Position numbers and translations under genes: made by a program
NCBI GenBank assembly: GCA_963971425.1
Contig: OZ020522.1
Coordinates: forward strand, 6,236,168 to 6,300,167
Direction of reading: 5' to 3'
From: Bryoerythrophyllum caledonicum
Lineage: Eukaryota; Streptophyta; Bryopsida; Pottiales; Pottiaceae
Length of the DNA: 64,000 nucleotides
The notes under the pieces: generated by a model
Told to the model about the DNA's origin: nothing
Seen by the model: the letters and a program-made list of their open reading frames with translations, nothing else
Database searches by the model: none
In this document: in pieces, positions 12,401 to 25,800 of the stretch
Position numbering within the stretch: position 1 is the first letter of the stretch
Layout of the letters: every line of letters begins with the position of its first letter

Positions 12401-12825
12401 CTTTTTGTACAACATTTCTACAAATAGGACATAGAGATTTTGTTACTGGTATAAAAGTATCTCCAATGGTTCTCGAAACAACTCCCTTGACATAGAGTTT
12501 TTTGCTTGCAGACTAGCTATCACCCCACCGATCTCCGTCAACGCCCTCATTTTCTAGATGTTGTGTAAACAAAGATCGCCGAATACAATAGATAGAGAAT
12601 CACAACCAACGTCATATAAACAAAAAACATAGCCACATACAATAATGATAAGCACACCTTCAAGAGAAAATGTAGTCTATCACTAAAATAGACAAGCATC
12701 TCGCACGCCACAAAGAGATAATCAATAATTGCGAGCAGAAATAGAGAATGCGGAGCCTTTACTAATGACAAACCATCACTTTCAAGCAAGGAAATCACTA
12801 TTCACTCTCTAAACGTACTCACAAA
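9461..12825. other. Repeat-rich intergenic DNA without recognised gene
   Basis: No convincing coding region was found. About 10237-10450 and 11660-11870 resemble 36330-36480 and 36560-36760, which marks them as relics of a dispersed AT-rich element related to the TTAA family. A ~150-bp direct repeat lies at 10668-10830 and 11248-11395. Confidence 0.5.
10668..11395 (+). repeat. Pair of ~150-bp direct repeats flanking ~420 bp
   Basis: 10668-10830 and 11248-11395 share GAGTCTCCCACGTGATGGAG, then TTAGCTTCATTGTTATT, then a block ending near GGGTTTCACTTGTTTCTTA, in the same orientation. Primer-binding and polypurine features of a short TRIM-type retroelement were not recognised, so this is reported only as a direct repeat. 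Confidence 0.6.
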
Positions 12826-12855
12826 GCTTGACTTGACAAAGACGTCAAGTCAAGC
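12826..12855. other. Perfect 12-bp hairpin
   Basis: GCTTGACTTGAC is followed by a 6-nt loop (AAAGAC) and the exact reverse complement GTCAAGTCAAGC. It lies just left of repeat copy 2 and may mark a transposon end. No T-run follows, so there is no reason to call it a terminator. Confidence 0.6.
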
Positions 12856-12907
12856 GCGTACGTGCCGGTACACGCATACACGCGAAACCCTTGTGGATGA
12901 AATTCAT

Positions 12908-15308
12908 CTGTAGGGTGGACCTGGAATGGCGGACGTACAATTCAATAAATATAGATTATAACTATCTATTCTACGCTAATACTATGCCATGTGGTGGGGT
13001 CCTCAATGGGACATCTTCTAACATAGAAGTATTGTGTGGCTCCCTCTAAATATTGCATTGCACGCCAAAGGGAGGATTTTTCCATAAACGAAGCAAAGTG
13101 CACAGGTAGAAGAAAAGGTTATTGAGGGCGTGAAGTGTCAAGGGATGCTAGGGCGCCCACCATAGACTCCCTTCCGCTTACTGGTTTTAGACCATGTAAT
13201 CTCATTTTTCTAGGTCATGTCCAAGATCACGGGTGGCGATGACACCGAATTGATGATTTACATCGGCTAAAAAAATGCGGATGGATGCCCTAGCATCCCT
13301 CCATGCTTCTGGGTTGGGATGTCAAGTTACTCGCATACAAACAATACACCACCCCACATTTTGCGCATACAAATAACAACCCTCATGACATACTGGTGTA
13401 TAGACAAAGAGACGTGCCTATCCGCACAATTGTTAAACACCCGCACGACTTTTGGAATGGACAAGGGCACGTTCTCGGGCACTGAACACAAGCATCTTCT
13501 TTGCTTGCACCTAAATATTTCAAGGGAGCTACGGAAAAAATTTAAAGTGTGAGGAGGTTAGTGGGGAGCCGAGAATTGGAAAGTGGTGCTTGCAAACAAG
13601 AAATGCTCCGTGAGGGAGGTGTAAGGAGAACCTCTAAAAGCATCCTCAATGCATCCCTTGGACTTGACCCTCAACTTTCCAGGGACTAATTATAACGCCA
13701 TCTCAATCCACCCTCTATTAAGCCTTTAATTATTGAGGGCTCTTGAAATCATGGCTTCTTCCCTTTGAATTTGTAGAATATAGAGAGCCATGAAAATGGC
13801 CCTCGAATGCATTAATATGGGACTTTTGGGTCGAAGTTCAATGATCCTTTTTGATCTTTGTGCCATCAAATGAAGAGATGTTGCCACATGGCGCAAAAGA
13901 GATTTAGAAAGCAAGGTTGAGGGCCTATTTAGAAAGTAGGGTTGAGGTGCAACACCCTTCAAGTGGGCACCTATTTTGTAGACTCTCTAATTGGTCCTTG
14001 ATATTGAGGTTGAGGGCCTAATTTATAGTGAGTGCATTGAGGATGCCCTTAGAGCATCTCCACCCCTAGTGGGAAAATCTCCACGCTAGGCCAGAAGATT
14101 CATGTTAGGAGTGGGAATGAGAAGAATTATGGTGCAGAGAATATGTATTGTGAGCGAGGAGGGGACGACTAGGGAAACAAGATCGCAATATTGATTGACG
14201 TAGGGTGGACTTTCCGAGCCACTTTTTCTATCTTTCAGGCCCGAGAGGCCCCCAAAATTTGAAACTTTTTATTGGGATTGTTTTATCACTGATCGTAGAG
14301 GAAATTGAAGCAAAATAGTTAAAACCTAGGTGAATTGAAGTGAACTCCAATGAAAAGCATGGGGAGAGTGCCACAGCCACTACTGTGCTGTCACATGGCA
14401 ACAAGAGAGCGGCGGGGCAAAATGGAGAATTTTGGAGAAGGGACGGCAAAGGGATGGATTGTGTGCAAATGAGCCTATGTTGGGGCCACAATGGTTGGTA
14501 GTGGGCCCGACTAAAGTTAATGTAAATTTGGATAAAACTTTAAAAGTATAAATTGGTTCTCAGTGTATACATATTGGGAACTCTTTGGGAGCAGGGAACA
14601 CACGTTGGAAACGTTGGGGAACACTTTGGAAATAGGGTGGGGAACTCTAAGTAACAACATGGGAACTCATCGGGAATGCAATGGGAACTTTGTGGTAATA
14701 ATATGGTTAAAAAGGTAAATGAGACGAGGGTAACCTACTGGTTTGGTTAGGAACCATATCAGATTCTACCATGAAACTAGTGTGGGCATGAGGAGCCCAA
14801 GCCAGACTTTTAGGGACCATATCTGGGAAATGAAGCCCCATATGGTTGCCATGTGCGTCTGCTTATTGGAAGCTTGATGGAGCTGGGTCGGATCACCAGC
14901 ACTTAGGGCCAAACCACACGAGAGGAGAGGCAGTGAGTTGGATGACTCACATTGGTTCAAATTAGCAAGTGGTTGCCACATGAGAGGAAGTAGGGGGAGT
15001 GGCAAGTATGACATGGAGCAACTTTGTAGCTTTGGAATTTGCATTGGATGTTGCTTTGGAATCTACATGGCAATGACTTGGCACAATAATTGCAGTTGAA
15101 AACTATCAGGCACTAGTGCCTCGAAGTCCACAATGTAAGGAGGAAAAGAATATTTTTTGTGCCACTAGTGCCATGTTGGAGGAAGTTGTGAAACTTCCTC
15201 CCCCTCCCGTGTGGTAAGGCCCTCAGTTTCTAGTGCAGCTCATTTCTCCAGATGTGCAGTTTGGTAGGAAATCTCCCAGGGCCAGTGCCCTGTTGGAGAT
15301 GCTCTAAG
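12908..15308. repeat. Unclassified dispersed repeat, copy 2
   Basis: Matches 1-2720 collinearly, including the nested MITE-like unit (13632-14054) and the AGAGCATCTCCAC inverted arms (14051-14063 and about 15293-15305). It lacks the segment equivalent to about 2030-2370. No coding capacity is seen. Confidence 0.75.
13632..14054. mobile_element. MITE-like inverted-repeat element nested in repeat copy 2
   Basis: The ends CTCTAAAAGCATCCTCAATG and GCATTGAGGATGCCCTTAGA are near-perfect inverted repeats. It occupies the same position within the repeat as 815-1237. Confidence 0.5.
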
Positions 15309-17275
15309 GACATCAGACGACGGTGGCCCTGGTCTACCAAGTTGTGTCCGGCTATGGTGCCGGAGTAGGCGTGGCAGCATTTATGAGGACATCCAATTTT
15401 GTGGTGCTATTTTATGTGCCCAGGAATCGAGAGCCGTGCAAGATTCGGGTGCGCCTAAATCTATTCATCGATAAGGATGCCGTTATTTTCTTCCATTTTT
15501 CTATCCTCACTTCTAAATAGGGTAAGGTTCCATTTTACCAGACATCTTATCATCCATCATAAACGACGTTCATCGAAGGGGAATCACTTATGGTGAACCT
15601 ATATATGTATAAAAATATATATTATGGCGATAAAGAACGTGAAGCAGTCTGGCAATTTTTTAATGTTAAAACAAAAGGAATCTCATTCCATCGCGAATAC
15701 ATTGCAATCAGTTTGCGACACTTAAAACCTGACATGAACCCCATGAATCCAAGAGTTTTGTATTGGATGATCGATGCATGGTTGCAAGGTGCCTTTCTAA
15801 ACAATTGTTTGAAATGTGTTTCGAAACAATCAAGCACATTTGATTCCCATCGATTTGACTTTGAGTTGACGTTTTCATAACTTCTAAGTTGTATTTGAAC
15901 GAACAAGATACCAGTATGCCTCTTTTTCCAACCACAACGGCTCACTAAGTTACTGTAGGGAGAGGCCAGATAAACAATAAGTGAGCATAATTAGCTGAAG
16001 AGTATCACAATCAGCCTCCTAAAACAGGTTTAGCGTGCCGTATGACCAGGGCTCGCTGGCATAGTAACTTAATCCACCAGAGGACTATGAATCAGAAGAA
16101 TTCCTCCGATTGGTTCGATAACTAGCGGGCATGGCATCGCATTAAATGTCCGTTTGTCTGCATGACGGGCTGCGTCACGGCGATTTGCGAGCTGTTGGAC
16201 AACGAAAGATCAGCGCCCCTGTTGACGAAATCGTCACGCACGCGGGGCCCATGGTTGTCAAAACTCGACTTTCATCTTCGTCTACAGCTAATACATCACC
16301 ATCCTCCGAGCTGCGGTAGGCGCGGAGACAAGCACACGTCGGTGCATGCCTTTGCAAACGCAGCACCGAAAAGGTGTCAGGAAAGCCAACATGTCATGCA
16401 CGCAAGGATAACTCAAGGGGTCCACCAAACTACTGCCTATTTCCTACTGGAACATCTTACTCGTGTTCATCTCCATCTGCCATTTGAGTTTGCACGTGGG
16501 GTATCGACTTCGGAGGTGTGGAGTGTGTAGGAAACATATTGGTTGGGGCAAGGGAAATGCGATGGTTGTAGGCAAGTGGTGGAGTTAGTAGTAGTTCAGG
16601 CTTTGATCAACAAACTTCTTTGGAAATCAATGGAGCTGGATTGGTACTCCAAGAAGCAGTTCTCTTCGAGTTCCGCACGGCGAGTGGCGACGCTGGCCAA
16701 CTTCATGGGCCACGTGAGTATGCTAGTCCTTCTCTGGTACACTAAGTGGCTGCAGATTCGGACTAGGCTTCGGGGACTGAAGTTTTTTTGGTTGTGGACT
16801 TTGCAGGTCGGGGCGAGGCTCTTGTTGGTGAAGCCGTTCTTCTGCAACCGACTAGTCTCGATCTCCATCTCTTCACGGACTCAGTCGAAGAAGTGGAACG
16901 ACGCGCACGACGTCGACTTCCTCGACTTTCAACCCACGTGTTTGTCGCTCGGACGGTTGTTCTCGCACTTCGACTCGAGCATGCGGAGAGAACACTACCA
17001 CGTCAGGTGCTTCGCATGCGTTCTCCACATTTGACTACTAGACTGTGGTTGTCACCACACGACGCAAACTCTCCGTCGGAAGACACTTTATTAGTTTCTT
17101 GTAAGTACACTAGAATCGAATTGCTCTACCAGTGACCATGCCTGTATCCAACCAAGAGCATGCTCCATTCACTCGGGTAGTCTAGATTGGGCACCTTCTT
17201 GTACAGGAACACATTTCTTAATCGTTCTATGACCGTCTGATTTATGCAATATCAAGTCAGGTTCAATGCCTGTAA

Positions 17276-19918
17276 TTACGGTTCCTGTGGTGTTGCAGAC
17301 ATGGTTTTCTTTGGTTCCAGGGCCTCTTGAAGGATAGCCTTAACTTCATCTTTTGCGTCCAGCAGCACTCGGACGAAATCAGTCCCTAACCAGTCGCTGA
17401 GATCTTTCGAGTTTTCGATAGATACCACTTCATGTAATGGTACGTTTGCTTCTGTCTTCATTTGCTCAGATTGGATATCGCCTTCCGTCCCAGCCTGTTT
17501 TGATGAAATCTCTCCTGATTCCTCTTTCGTTAGAATCTCTCCCTCCTGTTGTGCTACGAGGTTCTCATTTGATATGTCGTGCTTTGACACTTCAATGGGT
17601 GTTCCCGCTTCGTTTGTTTGGGTGGTTGAGGCGCGATGAGCAGCTCCCAGTTGCTTTGGTGGGAGGCACTTTTCGTTCATCTGGTCAACCATTATTCACG
17701 GAGAAAGTATGGATTAGGATCAAGAGATCATTCATAAGAGTCCACGCTGTGTGTGTGTCTAAATTTACCTGAAACCATGGGTGCTGCAGCGCTTGTTTTG
17801 CTGTGAGTCTCTTTTCTGGAATGGTGACGAGAAGCCTCCGCATCAAGTCCTTCCCTGTCCATCGCCGTAGCTCCTGATTTAGTGAATCTCAAAGGGACTC
17901 ATGCTGTAATGTGTATAGAACTGGGAAGAGGTCACATACCCTCATAGGTAACACTCTCCCAGACAGGCTGTTTCATGCTGTACATCCCCTTCTTGATCTT
18001 CTGAAAGAGGATCGCCTCATTTGGATCGTCAAATGGAGAGCATCCGGAGAGCAGAATGTACATAATCACACCTGTACTCCTGTGAGCATCCACAGTTACC
18101 CCTCTTTTCAAAGCCATGGTTGTGTGACTTGACAGACATAGCTACAGGCACTCATCTTACCAGAGATCAGCAGCTGGTGTGTAGCATAATCGTTTCTGGC
18201 CCACCTCCAACACTTCAGGGGCTGTACATTTGTGCAACAGCGATCAGTGCTTCAAGCGCCACATTGGTTGCATCCCTGCTAAAATGTAGCATATTTTGAT
18301 GTCCAAGGGATTCGAATCCAAGACCTTGAAGCTTCATTTTGGATTCTTCATGCATGCACTTATGCATTTCCAAGCCCCACTTCCCATTGATATTTCCCAT
18401 CACATATATATTTTTAATATTTTTTTCAATTTCGACATTTATTTCCATATTATTTGGCATGCCTTTTTTTTTAATCAATTGAAGCCAAACCTTGCCCTAG
18501 GAGGCTAGGCTACAGTAGTAGCTTCCCATCACTCTAAAAATGATATTTAATGTATTCACTAATTGATTTACAAATGCTATGAGTTTTTTTTCTTGATGAA
18601 TTGATTATTACCAACTATGTCTACAACGGCCCGTTTCTTTGAGTGGAAAAGATAGTTGTCCTCTCCGAAAAAATCTTTATCAAAATTTAAATAAACTATA
18701 GCACTTCCAAATCATATAGTATGCATATACTAAACATCATTTTTAGTATATTAGAGAGTTGACAATAAACACGTATTAGGTTTTGTGCTAATTGCATAGG
18801 CAGCCTTCACATGTTTATGATGATTTTGATTTTGGTCTTTTATAACATGAATGCCTCAACATCAACCGGATATTACAAGGTATCATCCTAGTATTACACA
18901 GGTATGCACATTGAAAACCATTATCATAAAACTAACCAATATCCCTTTGGACATAGCTCAAACAGTTGACTTAGATGAAGAAAATTATGTAGAGTTCTTT
19001 TTTTCCACTACCAGCAACCTTGTCGCCTCTCACTCAAAAAGTGTCGTTCTTCACTCACTTAGAATGTGGAAAAGGATGCTTTGTGACCGGATTGACTCAC
19101 CTTCTTCTAAAATGTTTGAAATAATAAGTGAGGAGCGACTAGATTGCTAGTAGTATTCTTTCCTTCTTACATAAAATTCAATAGTTGTGTAGGACTCACC
19201 AACATACAGGGGAGTACCGCACCGTAGATGGTGGTGAGATGAAAATTAACCAGAGTTTGGTTTTTCACTACAAGTAATCATGTCGCTCCTCACTCGAAAA
19301 GTGTTGCACTTCACTCAAGCAGAATGTGGAAAAGGGTGCTTTTTTCTTGTCTTTTGTGACGGGATCGACTCACCTTCTTCTAAAATGCATAAAGTAGTAA
19401 GTGAGGAGCAACAAGGTTGCTAGTAGTGTTCTTTCCTTGTTAGATGGAGTGATAGTTGTGTAGGACTCACCAACATATTGGGGAGAGCCGCAGATGGTGG
19501 TAAGAGGGGCCGCGCCGGCGAAGACCTTAGACAGACCGAAGTCTGCGATTTTGATGGGCGCGTCGTCGTCAGGCGACTTGAGCAGAATGTTCTCGAGCTG
19601 CATCATATGACACACTTCTATCTCTCAACTCAGCTTGTCACCATATTGCAGATTCTGCATAAGTTTCCACAGTACTAGTCATGATCATTCAATTAGCTGC
19701 TTTCTCTACATGCAGCTAGCACTTCAAGGGAACTTGGTGCAGCCATGCAGGCAGCGAAGCAGATTGATAGATCTTCACCTTGAGGTCTCGGTGCGTCACT
19801 CCAATTGCATGCAGGTAGGCCACTCCCTCCAGCAGCTGTTTCATGGTGCGTGCAGCTTTCCTTTCTCCGTATCTGCCATCTTTCAGCACCCGATCTAGAA
19901 GTTCGCCCCCTGTTAAAA
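17276..19918 (-). pseudogene. Truncated CaMK1-like protein kinase (copy A)
   Basis: Minus-strand exons match the kinase at 56448-61146: 19779-19918 (GGELLDRVL to HRDLK), 19471-19597 (LENILL, ADFGLSK), 18161-18221 (PEVLEVGQ), 17940-18079 ([12 protein letters not shown]), 17769-17893 ([20 protein letters not shown]) and 17276-17680 (acidic C-tail). The exons for the glycine loop and the VAIK lysine are absent because the duplication stops at about 20403. The HRDLK exon is 140 bp against 139 bp in copy B. The extra T at its 5' edge shifts the frame relative to the preceding exon phase. It is best read as a truncated pseudogene, although splice sites survive and aberrant transcripts are possible. 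Confidence 0.85.
19005..19470. repeat. Intronic tandem repeat (~240-bp units), copy A
   Basis: Two units share CACTCAAAAAGTG-like, AGAATGTGGAAAAGG and ATAGTTGTGTAGGACTCACC blocks. Each ends with a decayed copy of the 3' edge of the adjacent kinase exon (19471 onward) and its splice donor. Copy B of the duplication has one unit more (58195-58936). Confidence 0.8.
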
Positions 19919-20389
19919 CTGCCCCCTTCCCTTGTAATACTTCACTGAAACAAGTTCCTTGCAATACCGTGGTAGAGTTCTTTTGTAAGGTCACTCAAGG
20001 TTTAATAACGTTATATTCTATAAAGTGGGAGTTTTTCAGGAATTTGAAACTACATACGCTGCACCACGAGCTCCTTGAAATGCACATTCGAGAGCAAAAG
20101 AGCCTAACATCAACTCAATTCAAGCTAATTATGGGGCTTGGAATTTTCCCGATTTATTGAATATGACATTTTATATATGACATCCCCTGATTCATTTTAC
20201 ACTGGTACAAATGGGTTGTAATCCGACACTTCTACACTATACATAGGTTTTCGACACTTTTTTTTTACGTTTTACCCAAAAGAATGTCAAATTTAGAGTG
20301 CCCTATTTGTATTAGTGATACTACTCTTTCCTCACTCAAATATAATTATTAGATTAATAGAATAGCTTGGTGGTCTTTCAATGGAGTCA

Positions 20390-21825
<1,436 letters not shown>

Positions 21826-21826
<1 letters not shown>

Positions 21827-22107
21827 AACCACCCCTGAATACACAAAGTATTGAGGGGTTTTATGATAATTAATCTTAAATTATCTCATTATATAAAATA
21901 ATTATCATATTAAATATAATTATATATAATTTAAATTATATCATATTATAATTATAATATATTATATTATATATTAAATATATTATATAAATTATATAAT
22001 AATCATAAATTATTTATTGAGACAATTAAATATATTTTATGAGGTTATGATGATTTATATGATCTAAATTATCATATAAATCATTTATCACAAAACCACC
22101 CCTCAAT
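21826..22107. repeat. AT-rich foldback/MITE-like element
   Basis: ACCACCCCTGAATACACAAA at the left recurs as ACCACCCCTCAATACACAAA at the right (about 22092-22111). TATTGAGGGGTTTTATGATA (from 21847) is inverted relative to the right copy. The ~220-bp core is almost pure A+T. It lies at the 5' break of the helicase fragment. Confidence 0.5.
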
Positions 22108-22215
22108 ACACAAAAAACGAGCAAATAACTATTTTATTCCATGTACGATTAAATTTCAGCCAGAATACCAACATTTAGCAAAACTATACTCACCATTCAA
22201 CGCCATATTCGTTAT

Positions 22216-22341
22216 ATTGAGACTTTTCACAGTCTCAATTTAATGTTGATCTTATATTTGTAATCGATTTCTCGATTAATCTTACATTTTGAATTGAATT
22301 TTTTATTATAATTGGAAAGTTTATCCTCGACTCGAGGATAA
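22216..22341. other. Three consecutive perfect stem-loops upstream of the LINE ORFs
   Basis: Arms are ATTGAGACT/AGTCTCAAT (22216-22239), TAATCGA/TCGATTA (22261-22278) and TTATCCTCGA/TCGAGGATAA (22321-22341). They lie about 100-220 bp before the first LINE frame and may belong to its 5' untranslated region, but they could also be a separate element. Confidence 0.65.
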
Positions 22342-22439
22342 TCTATAATCAGAAAGTCAATAAAATGCATGAATTAGCTCAAAATAGGTGCTGAAATTAT
22401 AGGCAAATAGTCTCAAAACTCTGAATTTGTCTCAAAATA

Positions 22440-22871
22440 ATGAATATGACCATATTCATGGATCCCACCCACATACTCAACAATGAATATAACAACACGT
22501 ATCCTCACTTATCCCAATACATCCAAAGTCTTTCAAATTTCCCACCAACGCATATTATATACGCCATTATAATAACAATTCATCCATCTATGGAAACATG
22601 CAACTCCATAATCTCCACAAATACCCATAACAACAACCCAATCACAGATTGGACAAAAAACCTCCTACACAAACTCTCTACCCTAAATAACCCTCCCGAA
22701 AGACATGTTAATATTGAACATATATATACCCAATTTCTAAAAAATAATCACAACATAACAAATCCAACGGACTCAATTCACAATAAAATCTACAAAAGTA
22801 TCCATAGACAAACTACAACAGCAAACCCACTTACATTAAAAGACGAATTTCCATTTCTCCTTGATAAATGA
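22440..22871 (+). CDS. LINE first ORF (unknown, ~143 aa)
   Basis: This frame encodes an Asn/Thr/His-rich protein with no zinc knuckle or coiled coil that I can see. Its TGA overlaps the next ATG as ATGA (22868-22871), a layout suited to termination-reinitiation. It could be a short ORF1 or the last part of a longer, 5'-truncated one. Assignment to the LINE rests on the identical A/C-rich composition and the 4-bp overlap. Confidence 0.45.
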   Translation: MNMTIFMDPTHILNNEYNNTYPHLSQYIQSLSNFPPTHIIYAIIITIHPSMETCNSIISTNTHNNNPITDWTKNLLHKLSTLNNPPERHVNIEHIYTQFLKNNHNITNPTDSIHNKIYKSIHRQTTTANPLTLKDEFPFLLDK

Positions 22872-25800
22872 TTACAAAATCACTTAAATGCCTAAATCAC
22901 ATTCCCGAATACTCACACCCCCCCAACAACACTCACATCCCTCCACTACCACAACCACCGTTAAACAATCAACACAATACGTATTTTATAACATGGAACG
23001 CAACATCACTAAACACAACACTACCTAGCATCCAAAACCTAATAACTGAACTTCAAACAAATCCAGCCATCATCTTTATACAAGAAACAAAAATTACTTC
23101 CACAAAATCTACAAAATACATTGAAAGACTCTTTCCGGAATACAAACTAATCTTCAACAATACACTTGGTCTTACAAGGTGCATACAACAAAGAAGACCC
23201 TACACCCCCGCCCGTGGAGGACTATTAACCCCTAAAAATCCAAGCGTTTTTGGGACTTCCAAAACCGAAAACTGCGATTTTCTACCACCATGTTGAAATT
23301 GAGGTATGGTCAAATTTTTCAATGTCTTTTTGTGGTTGCAACCGTAGGATCTCAAACCTACCTACTATCAATACTACCATATAAAATTTCAACCGTTGGA
23401 TCTGCACCATTTGTGAGATCGTAACATTCAAAGTTGGTGCAAGTTTTTTTTTGGGCATTGTTTGGAAGACATAGTCTACTTTGTGCAAAGGGGGACTTGA
23501 TGATTGTTACCCCAAAAAAGTTTCTCATATTTTTTTCCATGTAGATAACCAAGTTAAGTACACCCGTGCAAAATTTTAGAGACTCATTTGGCTTTTTGAA
23601 CCATCATGCAATTTGTTTTCCAGAAGAAGGTATAAAAACAATGATTCGAAAAAACACGGATTTCATCAATCGTATTTAGTTTTTGGAAAAAATGAAGGGT
23701 GAGAAGGTACCTCTACAAGTTTTTTAATTATAGGAAAAAACAAGTTTGAAAAATTCCTAAATCTCAAATTTTGACAAATTTTGAAAGAAAATATTGGAAA
23801 ATTACAGAAATCTATGAAGCTTAGCCTCGTAATTTTTGGAGGCTGCCCTTGTGAAATTGGTGAAAGCTTGAACTTGGGTCACTTGGGAATCTCAATAGGA
23901 ATTTAATTATTAACCAATTCTCTAAAAAAAAAAAATTTAAAGTTGAAAATAAAAACTTTTTTTCTGCCCGATTTGGGCTCAAAAACGAAAATTTGCATTT
24001 TAAACTTCAAAAATTGGAATTTGATTTTGCAATTTTTTCCACAAGCACCTTGTGATATAGAGAAGACCCTGTAAAAATCTCAGGAAAAAATATTATTTTT
24101 AACCCCTTCATCTAGGATGCCCGAAATAGCAAAAAGCCGTTTTGGCTTTCAAGGATTTTTAGGGGTTAACATTAATCAACAAATCATATGCATTTCCCGG
24201 TAACATAACAAAAATCCCTACCCCTTCCAACATATCACCTTACTTACAAATTATAAAAATTACAAATAAACCACTTCAACCATGGCTACTTATACATGTA
24301 TACATGCCCTCACACCCTGAAGATATCCGACTTATACACAAAATACAAACCAATATCACAAGTCAAATACAGAATCACCCAAACCTCACTCATATTTTAA
24401 CAGGTGACTTCAACAGAGACATTGCCCTCATCGGACGAAGAACTGGTAATAACTTAACACCCCCCCCAAGAAGTAGACTTCCAATGGCGAACTTACATAG
24501 AAACTCTACAATTAACATACATCAACACAAACACAAATTTCTCAAGACAAGGTGGCTATAATTATACTGAAACAAGTTTAATAGATGGTTTTTATATAAA
24601 CACCCCCATTCGACAACAATACTCATGTACAACCAATACGGAAAATAACCTAAACTCCAACCATTATCCACTTCAGTTACACATCCCCAACAACACACTA
24701 ATTAGTAGAACACCACAAACAACAAATAATAATACCATAAGAATATTAAACCCTATCCCATCTGAAAATTTAGAAAGATTTCATAGTACTTATTTTGAAA
24801 ATAATTCATTGATAATAGAACAACTGACTAACACCTTAAACAATAATACAAACCTCACAGACATACAATGGCTAGAAGCTTGTAATACATTAGACATACT
24901 AACACTAGAAATTTCTGCAACATTAGAACAAACATGTAAAGCTGAACCTCTACCACAACTTACTCCAAGGACAACACAACAAGGAGGCTTTTTACCAAGA
25001 AAACTTGCAAAACCTTGGAAAAAACATTTATCAACCTATCACCTCATCCGTAAAACCATACGCACGGTCAAAAACAACCCAAATTGGCGGAACCACCCCA
25101 CAATCAATAGCATCCAAACCCATAGACATACAAATATACCCCAACCACCGATGGATGATATCCTTATAGAATCATGGATATCCGATATAGCTCAAATAGC
25201 AAAACAAGCCAACAAACTTGCTCGCAAAATCACAACCACATACAACAAAGAGTGCATCAAAAAAGCTATCACAAAATATAGACAATTATATGATAAAAGC
25301 CCCAAAAAGATAAATAAAAAAGTCTTCAAAGACAATACAACACATGCCCTTGACTGCATCATAGACGAGCATGGAAACATTCTCACAAATCGAGAAGAAA
25401 TTGCCAATGAAATCTACATACAACAATCGCAAATAAACAAACCCACAATACCCACATGCCATAATCAATCTGAACACTTAATAAACTGTACTTGTAATGT
25501 CAGACAATATCCATGGCATGACTTGGATGGATTTGTACTAGAAAAAAGAGGTGAGCCTAACATCCCAATTCATACATACTTTACAAAAGAAATATATGAT
25601 ATGTGTTTGAAAAAATTAAGTAGCAATAAAGCCCCTGGACCAGATCGTATTCCAAACTCCATATTAAAAAATATGCCAGAAAAATTCCATAAACTCTTAT
25701 ACCTTTTCTTTAAACACTGCTATAGACAAAAGCATATTCCTCAACTATGGAAAAATAGCTTAACCATACTACTCTATAACAAAGGAGAACCCTTCATACT

